This document shows, piece after piece, positions 28,724 to 37,284 of a stretch of DNA of 64,000 nucleotides (the first letter of the stretch is position 1; each line of letters opens with the position of its first letter). The DNA comes from Desulforhopalus sp. IMCC35007 (GTDB taxonomy: Bacteria; Desulfobacterota; Desulfobulbia; Desulfobulbales; Desulfocapsaceae). Both the position numbers and the translations under genes were made by a program. The notes below the pieces were generated by a model. It did not search any database. It had not been told where the DNA came from and saw nothing but the letters and a program-made list of their open reading frames with translations. The DNA lies in assembly GCF_005116575.1 (NCBI RefSeq), contig NZ_SWCN01000022.1, positions 24,468-88,467 on the forward strand, written 5' to 3'.

Positions 28724-29986
28724 TCATGTTTTAATGGTCATACCATCGTTAAGGGAGTAGCGGTAAATCTTCCATCCCGGGATGATTCCTGCCACTATGC
28801 CTGAAAGTAGGACAATAGCAAGCAGGAGTAGCTCATAGTTGGAAAAGAAGGAGATGTTTATATACAGGCCAAATTGTGCAACCAATAACGGTTGAGCAAT
28901 GGCGAGAAGGGTATAGAGCAACACGATCCCCACGACAATAGCTAACGCGGTAACCAGTATTGATTCGCCGATGATGAGAGAAAACACATGGGCAGGACGT
29001 GCGCCAACCGACCTGAGGATCGCCATTTCCCGACGCCGCTCATTAAGACTGGTCATCAGTGTGGTCAGCATCCCAAACAAGCCAATGATCACAACAAAGC
29101 CAGATACCGCCATAAGTGCTTTTTCGGCAACTCCCACCAACTGCCATAACTGCTGGAGGGCAACACCTGGCAGGATAGCTGTCAGTGGCTCTTCACTGTA
29201 CTGATTGATCGTACGTTGCACCTTGAAGGTGGCTATGGGAGACTGCAATTTAACCAGGAAGGCGGTAATTGCCTTGGGTGTGAGCTTCAGGCGTCGTGCC
29301 TGGTCTGCAGATATATGAACACCCGCCATTGGCGCTCCCTGCTTCCAGTCAATATGGATGGCCTCGATACTCTCAAGGTTGACATGAATTGTCTGGTCAA
29401 CAGGTGTTCCAGTAGGTGCCAGAATTCCTACGACGGTAAATGGTTTATCTTCGTGTTTGACAAAAGAGACTTCTCCTGCACCATGGGAAAGGATAATGGA
29501 ATCGCCAAGGTTATACCCGAGTTTTCGAGCCACTTCGGCACCCAGCACGGCCTCGTAGAGGTCACTGAATTCTATCCCTTTATCGAGTCGCAGGCTCTGT
29601 TTGCTGCCATAACGAAAATGGGTAAAATAGTCACTCGTTGTACCCATTACCCGATATCCCCTGTGGGAATCTCCAAGTGATATCGGAACTGTCCAGGAGA
29701 CAGATGGCAGTGCAGCTATATCCTGGTAGCTCTCCCAGGAAATATTATTCGTGGCATAGCCAATTCGGAATATGGAATAGAGCAGGAGCTGGATCGGCCC
29801 ACTGCGGGCCCCAACCACAAGGTCGGTTCCCGATATGGTATTGGTAAAACTATTACGTGATTCAGTTCTGATACGCTCCACGCCAAGCAGCAGAGCAACA
29901 CTTAAGCCAATAGATATAATAGTCAGGCAAACAGTAAATTTCCTGTTTCGCAAGCTTTTCAGAGCAAGTAGAAGAATATTTCTCAT
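28724..29986 (-). CDS. FtsX/MacB-type ABC transporter permease
   Basis: The 420-residue protein has an N-terminal membrane helix (17-35), a large periplasmic MacB-like domain (40-280) and three C-terminal helices (about 290-410) with ERRREMAILRSVGA near 315, typical of FtsX-type permeases. It overlaps the ATPase gene by four bases (ATGA). In V. cholerae the related ZrgABCDE system takes up zinc with a His-rich DUF2796 protein; the same set here suggests a zinc role. Confidence 0.9.
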   Translation of the reverse strand: MRNILLLALKSLRNRKFTVCLTIISIGLSVALLLGVERIRTESRNSFTNTISGTDLVVGARSGPIQLLLYSIFRIGYATNNISWESYQDIAALPSVSWTVPISLGDSHRGYRVMGTTSDYFTHFRYGSKQSLRLDKGIEFSDLYEAVLGAEVARKLGYNLGDSIILSHGAGEVSFVKHEDKPFTVVGILAPTGTPVDQTIHVNLESIEAIHIDWKQGAPMAGVHISADQARRLKLTPKAITAFLVKLQSPIATFKVQRTINQYSEEPLTAILPGVALQQLWQLVGVAEKALMAVSGFVVIIGLFGMLTTLMTSLNERRREMAILRSVGARPAHVFSLIIGESILVTALAIVVGIVLLYTLLAIAQPLLVAQFGLYINISFFSNYELLLLAIVLLSGIVAGIIPGWKIYRYSLNDGMTIKT

Positions 29987-30750
29987 GCATCTCCTCCCCG
30001 GTCTATTCCTGTAGCAGTATTGATTTTTTTGAACTCCACCACTCGATCAAAAAGAGGCATGAGGCTGGTATCATGGCTTACGAAAATAAGCGTTGCTCCG
30101 GATCTTGAGCACTCACTAAATAGCAAGCGAAGAAAAGACTCACGATGTTCTGTATCAAGAGAGGAGGTTGGTTCGTCGGCAATGACCAGTGAAGGACTGC
30201 CGATTAAAGCCCGGGCTGCTGCAACCCGTTGCTGCTGACCAACACTCAATTCCACCACAGGTTTTTCAAGCAGTCCTGGATCCGTGAGGTTGAGATGGGC
30301 CAGAAGACGCAAGGCCTCGTCGTAGGGCGTAGTACCCTGTTCCTGAATTTTCTTTTTACGCAGGGAGGAAAACTGACATGGAAGAGTTACATTTTCCACC
30401 ACACTTAAATAGGGAATCAGGTTAAATATCTGGAAAATATAACCGATATTATCCGCCCTGAAACGATCCCGGGCGGCTCCTTTCAGCTGCGAAATATTCT
30501 GACCTTGAACTCTTACTTCACCCTGTTGTGGGGTAAGGATACCCGTGAGAAGGCCAAGCAGGGTTGACTTGCCGCTGCCGCTTGGACCCATAATGAAAAG
30601 CAGTTCCCCTGATTCTACTCTAAAATGGCTCATTTCTAACACAGGTAACAAGGTTTTCGACCAGCTAAAGCTCAAACGACTTATATCGACAACCGGCTCA
30701 GTAGTGAGACTTCCGAGCCTGGAATTTTTTAAAGTTGTTTCTTTATGCAT
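29983..30750 (-). CDS. ABC transporter ATP-binding protein (LolD/MacB type)
   Basis: The 255-residue ATPase has Walker A GPSGSGKST near 55, a Q-loop in YIFQIFNLIPYLS near 105, signature LSVGQQQRVA near 165 and Walker B LVIADEPTSSLD near 183. The signature has Val where the usual motif is LSGGQ, a notable deviation. It pairs with the FtsX-type permease that overlaps its stop. The DUF2796 gene lies about 130 bases upstream. Confidence 0.92.
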   Translation of the reverse strand: MHKETTLKNSRLGSLTTEPVVDISRLSFSWSKTLLPVLEMSHFRVESGELLFIMGPSGSGKSTLLGLLTGILTPQQGEVRVQGQNISQLKGAARDRFRADNIGYIFQIFNLIPYLSVVENVTLPCQFSSLRKKKIQEQGTTPYDEALRLLAHLNLTDPGLLEKPVVELSVGQQQRVAAARALIGSPSLVIADEPTSSLDTEHRESFLRLLFSECSRSGATLIFVSHDTSLMPLFDRVVEFKKINTATGIDRGGDA

Positions 30751-30882
30751 ACATTCTCTTGAAGCCCTGAGAAGTTCACTCGCAGTCGGAGTTGATCTCC
30801 TCTTCGTGCGAATGAATTTCTAAGGTATTTAAACCCCTCAGAGGGGACAGTGGTGAATCCTGCTCTCTTTGCCTCAAACGGC

Positions 30883-31527
30883 CTAGAGAGAAAGTTGGAA
30901 TTTATTGGGCGTTAGCGCTACAGCCGTCTGGCCTTTTGGTGTAAGCACCTGCACCTCAATTTCCTCAAATCCTGGAAAATGTGAAAATAGCATTACATCC
31001 ATCGTCTTCAGGTTATCAGGCCTTCCACACTCAAATTGATATGCAACTTCAAAGTCGCTATGGGCTGATTCATCACTATGGTTTGCTGCAGAGTGTGCAT
31101 CTTGGGTATGCGCCTCATGAGCTCCATGGGCCTCATGTTCATCATGATGACCGCCCCCAATATCACTATGCACATGCGCTTCATGGAGAGAGCACTGAGC
31201 CTCTGGCGACAAAATAAAAAGCTTCTCTCCGTCTTTGAGTAACTGTATTGCACCATGGACTTCGTGGGATTGCTGGTCATTTTCAGGATCATGTTCAAAA
31301 CCGACGATATTGGCAGCAGGGCTATCAAGCTCAATGATAAGGGTGTTTCCATCAAGAGCCACATTCAGCAGACCGACCCCATGTACGTGGGCGTCATGGT
31401 GACGTGTTTCGCCAGCAATCACCCCCGCTATATGAATAAAAAATAGAAGAACAGCTAACAGTACAACAGTTACACATTTACGGTTCTGTCCAGTGATCAT
31501 TTTCTCAAAAAACAATTCTCCACCCAT
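30883..31527 (-). CDS. ZrgA-like His-rich zinc-binding periplasmic protein (DUF2796)
   Basis: The 214-residue protein begins with a membrane/signal segment (residues 18-38) then HHDAHVHGVGLLNVALDG, the DUF2796 start. A central stretch of about 40 residues (110-150) is dense in His, Asp and Glu and should bind zinc or another metal. The C-terminus closes with a conserved b-domain. This matches ZrgA, the metal-binding member of the V. cholerae ZrgABCDE zinc uptake system. GGAGG lies 6 bases before the ATG. Neighbouring ATPase and permease genes support the same role. I found no clear Zur box. Confidence 0.87.
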   Translation of the reverse strand: MGGELFFEKMITGQNRKCVTVVLLAVLLFFIHIAGVIAGETRHHDAHVHGVGLLNVALDGNTLIIELDSPAANIVGFEHDPENDQQSHEVHGAIQLLKDGEKLFILSPEAQCSLHEAHVHSDIGGGHHDEHEAHGAHEAHTQDAHSAANHSDESAHSDFEVAYQFECGRPDNLKTMDVMLFSHFPGFEEIEVQVLTPKGQTAVALTPNKFQLSL

Positions 31528-31571
31528 AAATAACCTCCAGGGGATATTTACAAAAACAAGATAAAGTCAAC

Positions 31572-31594
31572 CTTTGCCTGTCGTCCAGGCAAAG
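31572..31594. repeat. Short hairpin between two metal-related genes
   Basis: CTTTGCCTG (31572-31580) pairs with CAGGCAAAG (31586-31594) around a 5-base loop, 36 bases after the stop of the small His-rich membrane gene on the minus strand. No T tract follows, so a terminator role is uncertain. Confidence 0.4.
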
Positions 31595-31630
31595 CAGAAA
31601 ACAAATTAAACAACGTTTCTGTAGCTTGAA

Positions 31631-32077
31631 TTAAGCGGGAATTGTAATGGGAGGACCACGAATTTGAAAGCCTGTCTGAGGAGTAAGTATTACCGTTATC
31701 CGGTAGTCATTAGTCCGATACAGATCAGGAATTGAAGGGATAAAAAAACAAACAGTATTTGGTTTAACTGCGGAATGAAAGGCAAAAAAATTGCAAATCG
31801 GGCATGGTTGATGATCGCTTAGAACCAATCGATCTATCAAGGAATGGGAATGAACGTCGGGAATTGCGTTCTGAAATACATTAATAAACGCTGTGCCATT
31901 GTGCTTGTGAAAGTGCGGATGCAGAGCATGTGCACCAATCACAAAATAGAAAAGTGCCAGAAATGGTAGGAGATGAAATTGTTTTCTGGAACGGATTGTC
32001 TGAAGCATTGGCTGCTGATAAGTCACAATAGGTTGTTGTTCTTGAATACCGTCTGGTTGAGAAAACTTAATCAACAT
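31631..32077 (-). CDS. Small His/Cys-containing membrane protein (DUF2946-like)
   Basis: The 148-residue protein has one N-terminal membrane segment (about 35-55) followed by ALHPHFHKH, SDHQPCPICNFFAFH near 88-103 and a C-terminal RGPPITIP. The CPxC near a His cluster and the terminal RGPP resemble DUF2946-type proteins found beside metal transport genes. Start choice is uncertain (no strong ribosome site; an internal ATG at 32008 is the alternative). It lies directly upstream of the ZrgA-like gene and probably belongs to the same metal-related unit. Confidence 0.6.
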   Translation of the reverse strand: MLIKFSQPDGIQEQQPIVTYQQPMLQTIRSRKQFHLLPFLALFYFVIGAHALHPHFHKHNGTAFINVFQNAIPDVHSHSLIDRLVLSDHQPCPICNFFAFHSAVKPNTVCFFIPSIPDLYRTNDYRITVILTPQTGFQIRGPPITIPA

Positions 32078-32632
32078 TCATAAAAATACAAACATATATC
32101 CAGCAGAACGCATTGGAATTCAACTTTCAAATTAATAGAGAATATTCAAGATTCTCTGTCACCGTTCATAATTATCAGTCTACCACCGCTGGCAGCAACA
32201 GCTGGAGTCAGCCCCGAGAATGGACCCCAAGTCAATGTTCATCCGAGGTGCTGGCTTTTGATGGGCTGGATTTATCACGCTTGTCGGAAATCTTTAAAGA
32301 TGCCGCCTGATATTTCATATCTTCTGGATGGAGCATCTATTCAGGATGTTTTTAACTTCAAACGCGGACGGCTCATTCCAGGGCAACATAACAGGAACAG
32401 TCCTAAATTGTGGTTTTCTTTAAATTGTCAACATTGCCAATCTATATACGTAATAAAGTGTATTTCTGCAGATTCAGTAGGAAGCTTAACCCGAGGCTCA
32501 TTAAAAACCTCCATATCCTATGAGATTTGGTAACATTAACGCTGTGTATCACACATGACTGTAGTTGCGGTTGCGGTGTCACAAAACCATTACGTTTTTC
32601 AAAGTAATATTTCAGACTCTAACCTTACGCTT
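32078..32632. other. Intergenic region of 555 bases, possible decayed coding sequence
   Basis: Between the metal unit and the efflux gene. Plus-strand frames look partly protein-like (for example a stretch with DGLDLSRLSEIFKDAA ending in TGA near 32308) but are broken by stops and frame changes. I cannot name a source gene. No RNA gene or terminator is obvious. Confidence 0.3.
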
Positions 32633-33829
32633 TCACGGGACATTGTATTGAGCAAAGTACCGTTTACGAACCAGAAACCAAAGAATCCCTCCTGTTGCTC
32701 CCACCAGGATCTGGATCCCCCCAAGGGATTCGATGAGATGATGGGGGTTGAGTGAGACAAGAAACATAGCCAAACTGCCCATCATCATGCTAAAAAAATT
32801 AATGAGCGCGGAGGCAGAGCCAGTGTCTTGGTTCTGTTGATCAAGCATGAGGTTTATACCGGGTACCCGCATGGTTATTATCCCAAGAGTTGCAGGTGCA
32901 AGTGTCAGTGCGAAAAGCCAAGGGGAAAGGTGGCCCATGGTCGCGACAACTATCCCGCAGCCCATGATCACGACAAAACAGAATGAAATAATGGAGTAGA
33001 TTGGGAAATGTTTTGAAAGTCGAATATACAGCATTGGCCCGGCCAGCGCGCAGAGCGCATTAAACGCAAAGAAAAAACTGAATTTTTGTTCGCTCATGCC
33101 AAAACCGGAAATATAGATAAAGGACGATGATGCTAAAAAGGCCATCAACGCCATTGGAACCATGGAAAATATAACGAGAAGACAAGAAAATCTCGGGTTT
33201 TTCAGAACCACAGCCAGCCGTCCCCAGGAATGAACCACTGAGCCTGTATACTTTTTCTTCAGGGATTCTTCAAAAAAGAAAGTGACAATGGCTGCGGTTA
33301 GACCAATTGCCGCAAGGAGCAAGAACACCATTCGCCAGGAACCTATCTGCAGGAGAAAGGCACCAATTATCGGGGCTACCATGGGCGCGATGGTGACCAT
33401 AGACATAACTGTCGCCATGACTTTTTCCCGCTCTCGTCCGTCGTAGAGGTCTTTGACAATTGCAGTGGCGACCACGGTTACAGCTCCTCCGCAAAATGCC
33501 TGCAATATGCGTGCGAGTATCAGTTGCTCTATGTTCTGGGAGAAAGCACAGAGCATGCTTGAAATGATATACCCCAAAAGCCCTGTCAACAGTATTGGCT
33601 TGCGCCCAAATTTTTCACTGAGCGGCCCCCAAAAAAGTAGGCCGAAGGCATAAAAAACAAAGAACAGGCTCAGTGTTAAATTCACCTCGGAGTGACTGGT
33701 GCCAAGCGTTTCGACCATCTGCGGCATGGCCGGAATATAGAGATCCGTAGAAAGTGGGGGGAAGGCGCTTATCAGTGCAAGAAATACAAGTGTTCCTGAA
33801 TTTCCTATCTTTTTTTGACGTTGTTTCAA
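32633..33829 (-). CDS. Bcr/CflA family MFS drug efflux transporter
   Basis: The 398-residue protein has 12 membrane helices. The N-terminal STDLYIPAMPQM near 27, GPLSEKFGRKPILL near 68 and ARILQAFCGGAVTVVATAIVKD near 110 are the Bcr/CflA signature. It would expel drugs or metabolites such as cysteine derivatives through proton antiport. The start is a TTG with AGGA 8 bases upstream. It stands alone, so the substrate cannot be deduced. Confidence 0.9.
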   Translation of the reverse strand: MKQRQKKIGNSGTLVFLALISAFPPLSTDLYIPAMPQMVETLGTSHSEVNLTLSLFFVFYAFGLLFWGPLSEKFGRKPILLTGLLGYIISSMLCAFSQNIEQLILARILQAFCGGAVTVVATAIVKDLYDGREREKVMATVMSMVTIAPMVAPIIGAFLLQIGSWRMVFLLLAAIGLTAAIVTFFFEESLKKKYTGSVVHSWGRLAVVLKNPRFSCLLVIFSMVPMALMAFLASSSFIYISGFGMSEQKFSFFFAFNALCALAGPMLYIRLSKHFPIYSIISFCFVVIMGCGIVVATMGHLSPWLFALTLAPATLGIITMRVPGINLMLDQQNQDTGSASALINFFSMMMGSLAMFLVSLNPHHLIESLGGIQILVGATGGILWFLVRKRYFAQYNVP

Positions 33830-33933
33830 ATTGTTATTCCTGATTGTCCATCGACAGTACTTGGTAATGGTATGGGAAAGCTAAAAAAACGTTTCCCATA
33901 CCATTGTTTGTGTCCAAAAGATAGGATGATCAA

Positions 33934-35682
33934 TCAACCTGGCCAGGTACCAAAGGGTTGCTTCTCAAATTGCATTGAACCGTCACTGCCTTTAAATATG
34001 TTGATCCACGCATTCCAGTTTTCCGTGTCCATCTCAGGGTAATCAAGTCGGTAGTGACTGCACCGACTCTCTTTACGCATGATTGATGCCTTAAGCTTCA
34101 TCTCAGCACTTACAATCATATTGGAAGTTTCAAAAGCTAAACGTAACTCATGCAGGTCTGCGGCTCGAAGCATCGGCATGTGATGGTCTCGCAACTCCTC
34201 AACATAGGCCAGGGCTGCTTTTAAGAGATTTTCTTTTTTCATGTATATTATGAAATTGGGGATCATGATACCCTGCAGGGTCTGCGTCACCCAGGCAGGG
34301 CTATATCCAGTCTCTCTTGTTAGAGGAGCAAGAATCTCTTCTTTTACTTCCTGCATCTTCGCTTTTGAGATCTGTGCTATCTCAATGTCCTGGCTGTATT
34401 CGGCTGCCGCCTTTCCCGCAACCCCGCCTTGTACGGCAGAACCTGCAAGTGAGGAGCCAATCTGGGTGTAGATTGCCCCAGCCATATAGGAACCAAGTGC
34501 ATCACCGGCCGCGTATAAGCCAGGGATATTTGACTCACATTTGTCGTTGATGGGAACCAAACCTTCTGATTTATGAATCGCCATACCGGCAGAAGAACCT
34601 CCGACCAGTGTTCCTCCCATACCCGGAGGTGCTCCCCCATCTTTATGAGGACCGCCGGGTCCAGGGCCATCTCCGCCTCCTGGAGGGCCACCTCGCTTGA
34701 ATTCATCCGGAACATATGGCCCTCCTTCTTCAACAGTATCCCCTTTTGCTGCGCCAGGATCACCCATGCTCACAGGATTGCCGGACATATAGGCTTTATA
34801 ATTAAGATCTACGCCCAAATCATGGCGGACTTCAACACCATTTACGCTCGGTTTTCTCTCAAACATTCCGTGCCATCCGTCAAAACAGGATGCCGCATTT
34901 TCAGCCTGGCCCGGATGTCCGTCATTCCATTCCTTGCCCGTCACCTTGGCGCCAATATTATAGGCCATGATCGTGCCGTCATGGGTGAGATCGCAGATGG
35001 GAAAGCCGTTGGGTTTAAAACCACCGGCTCCAGTACACAGGATCACACTTTTTGCTTTGAAAAAATGTATCTTCTCATCGTCCTGGCTAAAACCGGCAGC
35101 ACCTGCGATACGCCCGTCTTCCTTGATGAGATGGGTGATAACGATTCTCTCTTTGACAGGGATATTTCTCTCTGTTATGGGCTTGCTAAAGCTTTTATTG
35201 TACAGGGGAGAATCAAAAAATCCCCACTCCTTCAGTTCATTGACACGGGCAAGGGAGTGCTCTGCCATCTGCCGGGTATAGACCGGGTTATTGGTGCCGA
35301 TTGCAGAGCGAGAGACTTTAGCTACAAACTCATCAAGGCTTAATTTTGCTGAGCTGGGATCATATGCGAAGATTCCCTTAGCAAATGGGGTCATTCCCGA
35401 GGAGCCAAGTCGTCCTTTAGAAACAAGCATTACACTGGAACCACCATCATGGGCCTTGACGGCTGCAAAGAGCCCTGCAATTCCACCGCCGATCACCAGC
35501 ACATCCGCCACGTTTTCGGTGGATGTGATCGTGTCAGCATCTATTTTTGTAATATTGGGACTACAAGCGCCATCCTTTGGGGAGATTCCAATAGCGGCCA
35601 TTGTTGCAAGCCCTGCCGCTCCGCCAACGATTGCCATAAACTTACGGCGTGACAGGTCTTTTGGGGTGTCTGTTGTCTTCAT
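33934..35682 (-). CDS. Tat-exported FAD-dependent oxidoreductase (fumarate reductase/AprA-like flavoprotein)
   Basis: The 582-residue protein has a Tat signal (SRRKFMAIVGGAAGL at 11-25) and an FAD Rossmann motif VLVIGGGIAGLFAAVKA near 62. SGMTPFAKGIFAY near 95 and the C-terminal KASIMRKESRCSHYRLDYPE are found in succinate/fumarate reductase and adenylylsulfate-reductase-like flavoproteins. A Gly-Pro-rich insert (about 335-362) interrupts the domain. Export places it outside the cytoplasm, next to a membrane cytochrome and a ferredoxin gene, so it probably reduces an external acceptor. The acceptor cannot be deduced. It follows the cytochrome gene by 2 bases. Confidence 0.85.
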   Translation of the reverse strand: MKTTDTPKDLSRRKFMAIVGGAAGLATMAAIGISPKDGACSPNITKIDADTITSTENVADVLVIGGGIAGLFAAVKAHDGGSSVMLVSKGRLGSSGMTPFAKGIFAYDPSSAKLSLDEFVAKVSRSAIGTNNPVYTRQMAEHSLARVNELKEWGFFDSPLYNKSFSKPITERNIPVKERIVITHLIKEDGRIAGAAGFSQDDEKIHFFKAKSVILCTGAGGFKPNGFPICDLTHDGTIMAYNIGAKVTGKEWNDGHPGQAENAASCFDGWHGMFERKPSVNGVEVRHDLGVDLNYKAYMSGNPVSMGDPGAAKGDTVEEGGPYVPDEFKRGGPPGGGDGPGPGGPHKDGGAPPGMGGTLVGGSSAGMAIHKSEGLVPINDKCESNIPGLYAAGDALGSYMAGAIYTQIGSSLAGSAVQGGVAGKAAAEYSQDIEIAQISKAKMQEVKEEILAPLTRETGYSPAWVTQTLQGIMIPNFIIYMKKENLLKAALAYVEELRDHHMPMLRAADLHELRLAFETSNMIVSAEMKLKASIMRKESRCSHYRLDYPEMDTENWNAWINIFKGSDGSMQFEKQPFGTWPG

Positions 35683-35684
35683 TT

Positions 35685-36317
35685 CTATTTCACAGGTTTT
35701 TGATTATTTGAAAAATATGTCTTGAGAAGGAGCAGGATTCCGCTTGCAGCCAGTACGCCGAGAAAGATTGACATTGCAGGAGTTGAGTGACGGCCAAGAT
35801 CAATTGCGTGCCAGGCAGCAAGAGTTACAAACAATATCGCCAGAACGCCGTGGAGGATCCTCCAGTTCTGGTATTTCATGGGCAGTTTCGTACGCATAAA
35901 TGATGTTACGCCCAGAATCAGCATGAAACACCAGGCAAGGATGCCAAGAACAACACCTGAATTCATTGTGGTAATCATGGTGACAAAGGCATCAACAGGG
36001 GACAATCCCGCCTCAAAAAAGCGTGGTATCACAATATATAGCGGGTGGAAAAGCATTACTGCGACAAATATGTAGCCGATGAATTTGTGATATTTTAACA
36101 CGCTGCCCATTGTGAGATTTCTCACAGCGGATCTATTGGTTCGTGCCCAGAAAAACTGTCCAATCAGCTGAAAAAAGGCCAGGATGGTGAGGACAGAAAA
36201 CGACTCTTTTAAGAGCGATCTCTCCGGCATGCCCATCGTAAAAATCAGCAGCAGGGGGATGCCGGTAAGGGCAAGTAATGACAGTTGAAAGAAGCGATTT
36301 TGAATATATGCAATCAT
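35685..36317 (-). CDS. Ferric reductase-like transmembrane cytochrome b domain protein
   Basis: About 210 residues with five to six membrane helices. Paired histidines within helices (YHKFIGYIF near 75, MLFHPLYIV near 88, ILHGVLAIL near 158, AAWHAIDLG near 170) fit two b-haems, as in ferric reductase-like transmembrane domains. It probably carries electrons across the membrane to the exported flavoprotein. The start ATG (36317) lies 6 bases after the ferredoxin stop and is preceded by GGGGGTG; upstream in-frame GTG and TTG codons are alternatives. Confidence 0.8.
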   Translation of the reverse strand: MIAYIQNRFFQLSLLALTGIPLLLIFTMGMPERSLLKESFSVLTILAFFQLIGQFFWARTNRSAVRNLTMGSVLKYHKFIGYIFVAVMLFHPLYIVIPRFFEAGLSPVDAFVTMITTMNSGVVLGILAWCFMLILGVTSFMRTKLPMKYQNWRILHGVLAILFVTLAAWHAIDLGRHSTPAMSIFLGVLAASGILLLLKTYFSNNQKPVK

Positions 36318-36322
36318 CGTTT

Positions 36323-36538
36323 TCACCCCCAAGAAACTACTACTGGAATAGATTTTTCAGGTGAAATGGTGATTGCATCAACGGGGCAATACATCCTGCA
36401 TAGGTGACATATCTGGCAGTCCGCCGGATATTTGATAACTGCCTTCTTTGTCTTTGGGTCCATTCGTATTACATCGGTTGGACAGCTCATTACGCAGGTG
36501 CCGCATCCAATGCATCCGTTTATCGCTTTAATTGTCAT
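36323..36538 (-). CDS. 2[4Fe-4S] ferredoxin
   Basis: The 71-residue protein has two C-x2-C-x2-C-x3-C-P motifs: CIGCGTCVMSCP near 9-20 and CQICHLCRMYCP near 41-52, typical of clostridial-type ferredoxins and quinone-oxidoreductase-associated ferredoxins. It is the first gene of the ferredoxin / cytochrome / flavoprotein unit and is the likely cytoplasmic electron donor or link. Confidence 0.92.
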   Translation of the reverse strand: MTIKAINGCIGCGTCVMSCPTDVIRMDPKTKKAVIKYPADCQICHLCRMYCPVDAITISPEKSIPVVVSWG

Positions 36539-37201
36539 GTTGTTTTCTCTTGTAACTGGATTGTAAAAAGCTCTCGGTTAGGCTCTTTACGCCGCTGTAA
36601 TTTTTCCGGGAACCCTCTATATTTTAAGCAAGATCCTGTCTTACTCATATTTCGCTCAGAAATCCTTGCATATTGGTTCATGTCGGTTCATTTTTTAAAC
36701 GAGATGCCCACTTTTGTTTTTCTTTCGATTGATTGTAGAGAGCCTATGCAACCACTCTTGTGAGTAAGGTTTCCATAGGCTTACAACCTTATGGTACATA
36801 TGATACCAGGGAGGTGGTTAACGATCGGTTAACATTTAAAGAAATAAGAAGAAAATATCATTTTATAAGTGCGTTATTTTCTCAGGTTAACTTGAAATCC
36901 CAGGGCCATCCGTTGAAGAAACACTCAACATCAAAATGTTTGATCCATAGTTTACAGCACACTTGCAGGTATCCTGGCGATTGATCGTTTGTCTCATTAA
37001 CACCACATGAAAAGGAAGGTGGAAGGCATGGACATGGAAAAGGTCAACTAACCTATGAAAACACAAAACATCGAGAGGAGAACCTCGAAATAAACTGGCA
37101 TTGCAACGCCTGTTATTTCATTTTCTACCTACGTCTGATTGTACTTCTTGGCAGTCATGACATATATGAGATCTGATGAAATCGTGACACCACAAACAGA
37201 G
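36539..37201. other. Intergenic, no gene recognised
   Basis: Roughly 660 bases between the ferredoxin unit and the terminator of the cytochrome c peroxidase gene. Plus-strand frames at 36404-36984 look non-coding. The ferredoxin promoter should lie at the left part. Confidence 0.4.
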
Positions 37202-37234
37202 GAAGCGACGATTTTGCAGGAAAATCGTCGCTTC
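37202..37234 (-). terminator. Hairpin after the cytochrome c peroxidase gene
   Basis: GAAGCGACGATTTT (37202-37215) pairs perfectly with 37221-37234 across a 5-base loop, about 50 bases after the gene's stop. On the minus strand it is followed by CTCTGTTTG, only a weak T tract. Confidence 0.55.
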
Positions 37235-37284
37235 AATACTCTTATGGAGTCCTGTGTGTTTAATAACCCAACTTTGGTTCTTTC

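Noticed and set aside
30834..30846. CCCCTCAGAGGGG hairpin before the ABC ATPase gene
   Set aside because: Only a 5-base stem with no T tract; a similar element at 19949-19961 suggests chance or a minor repeat.
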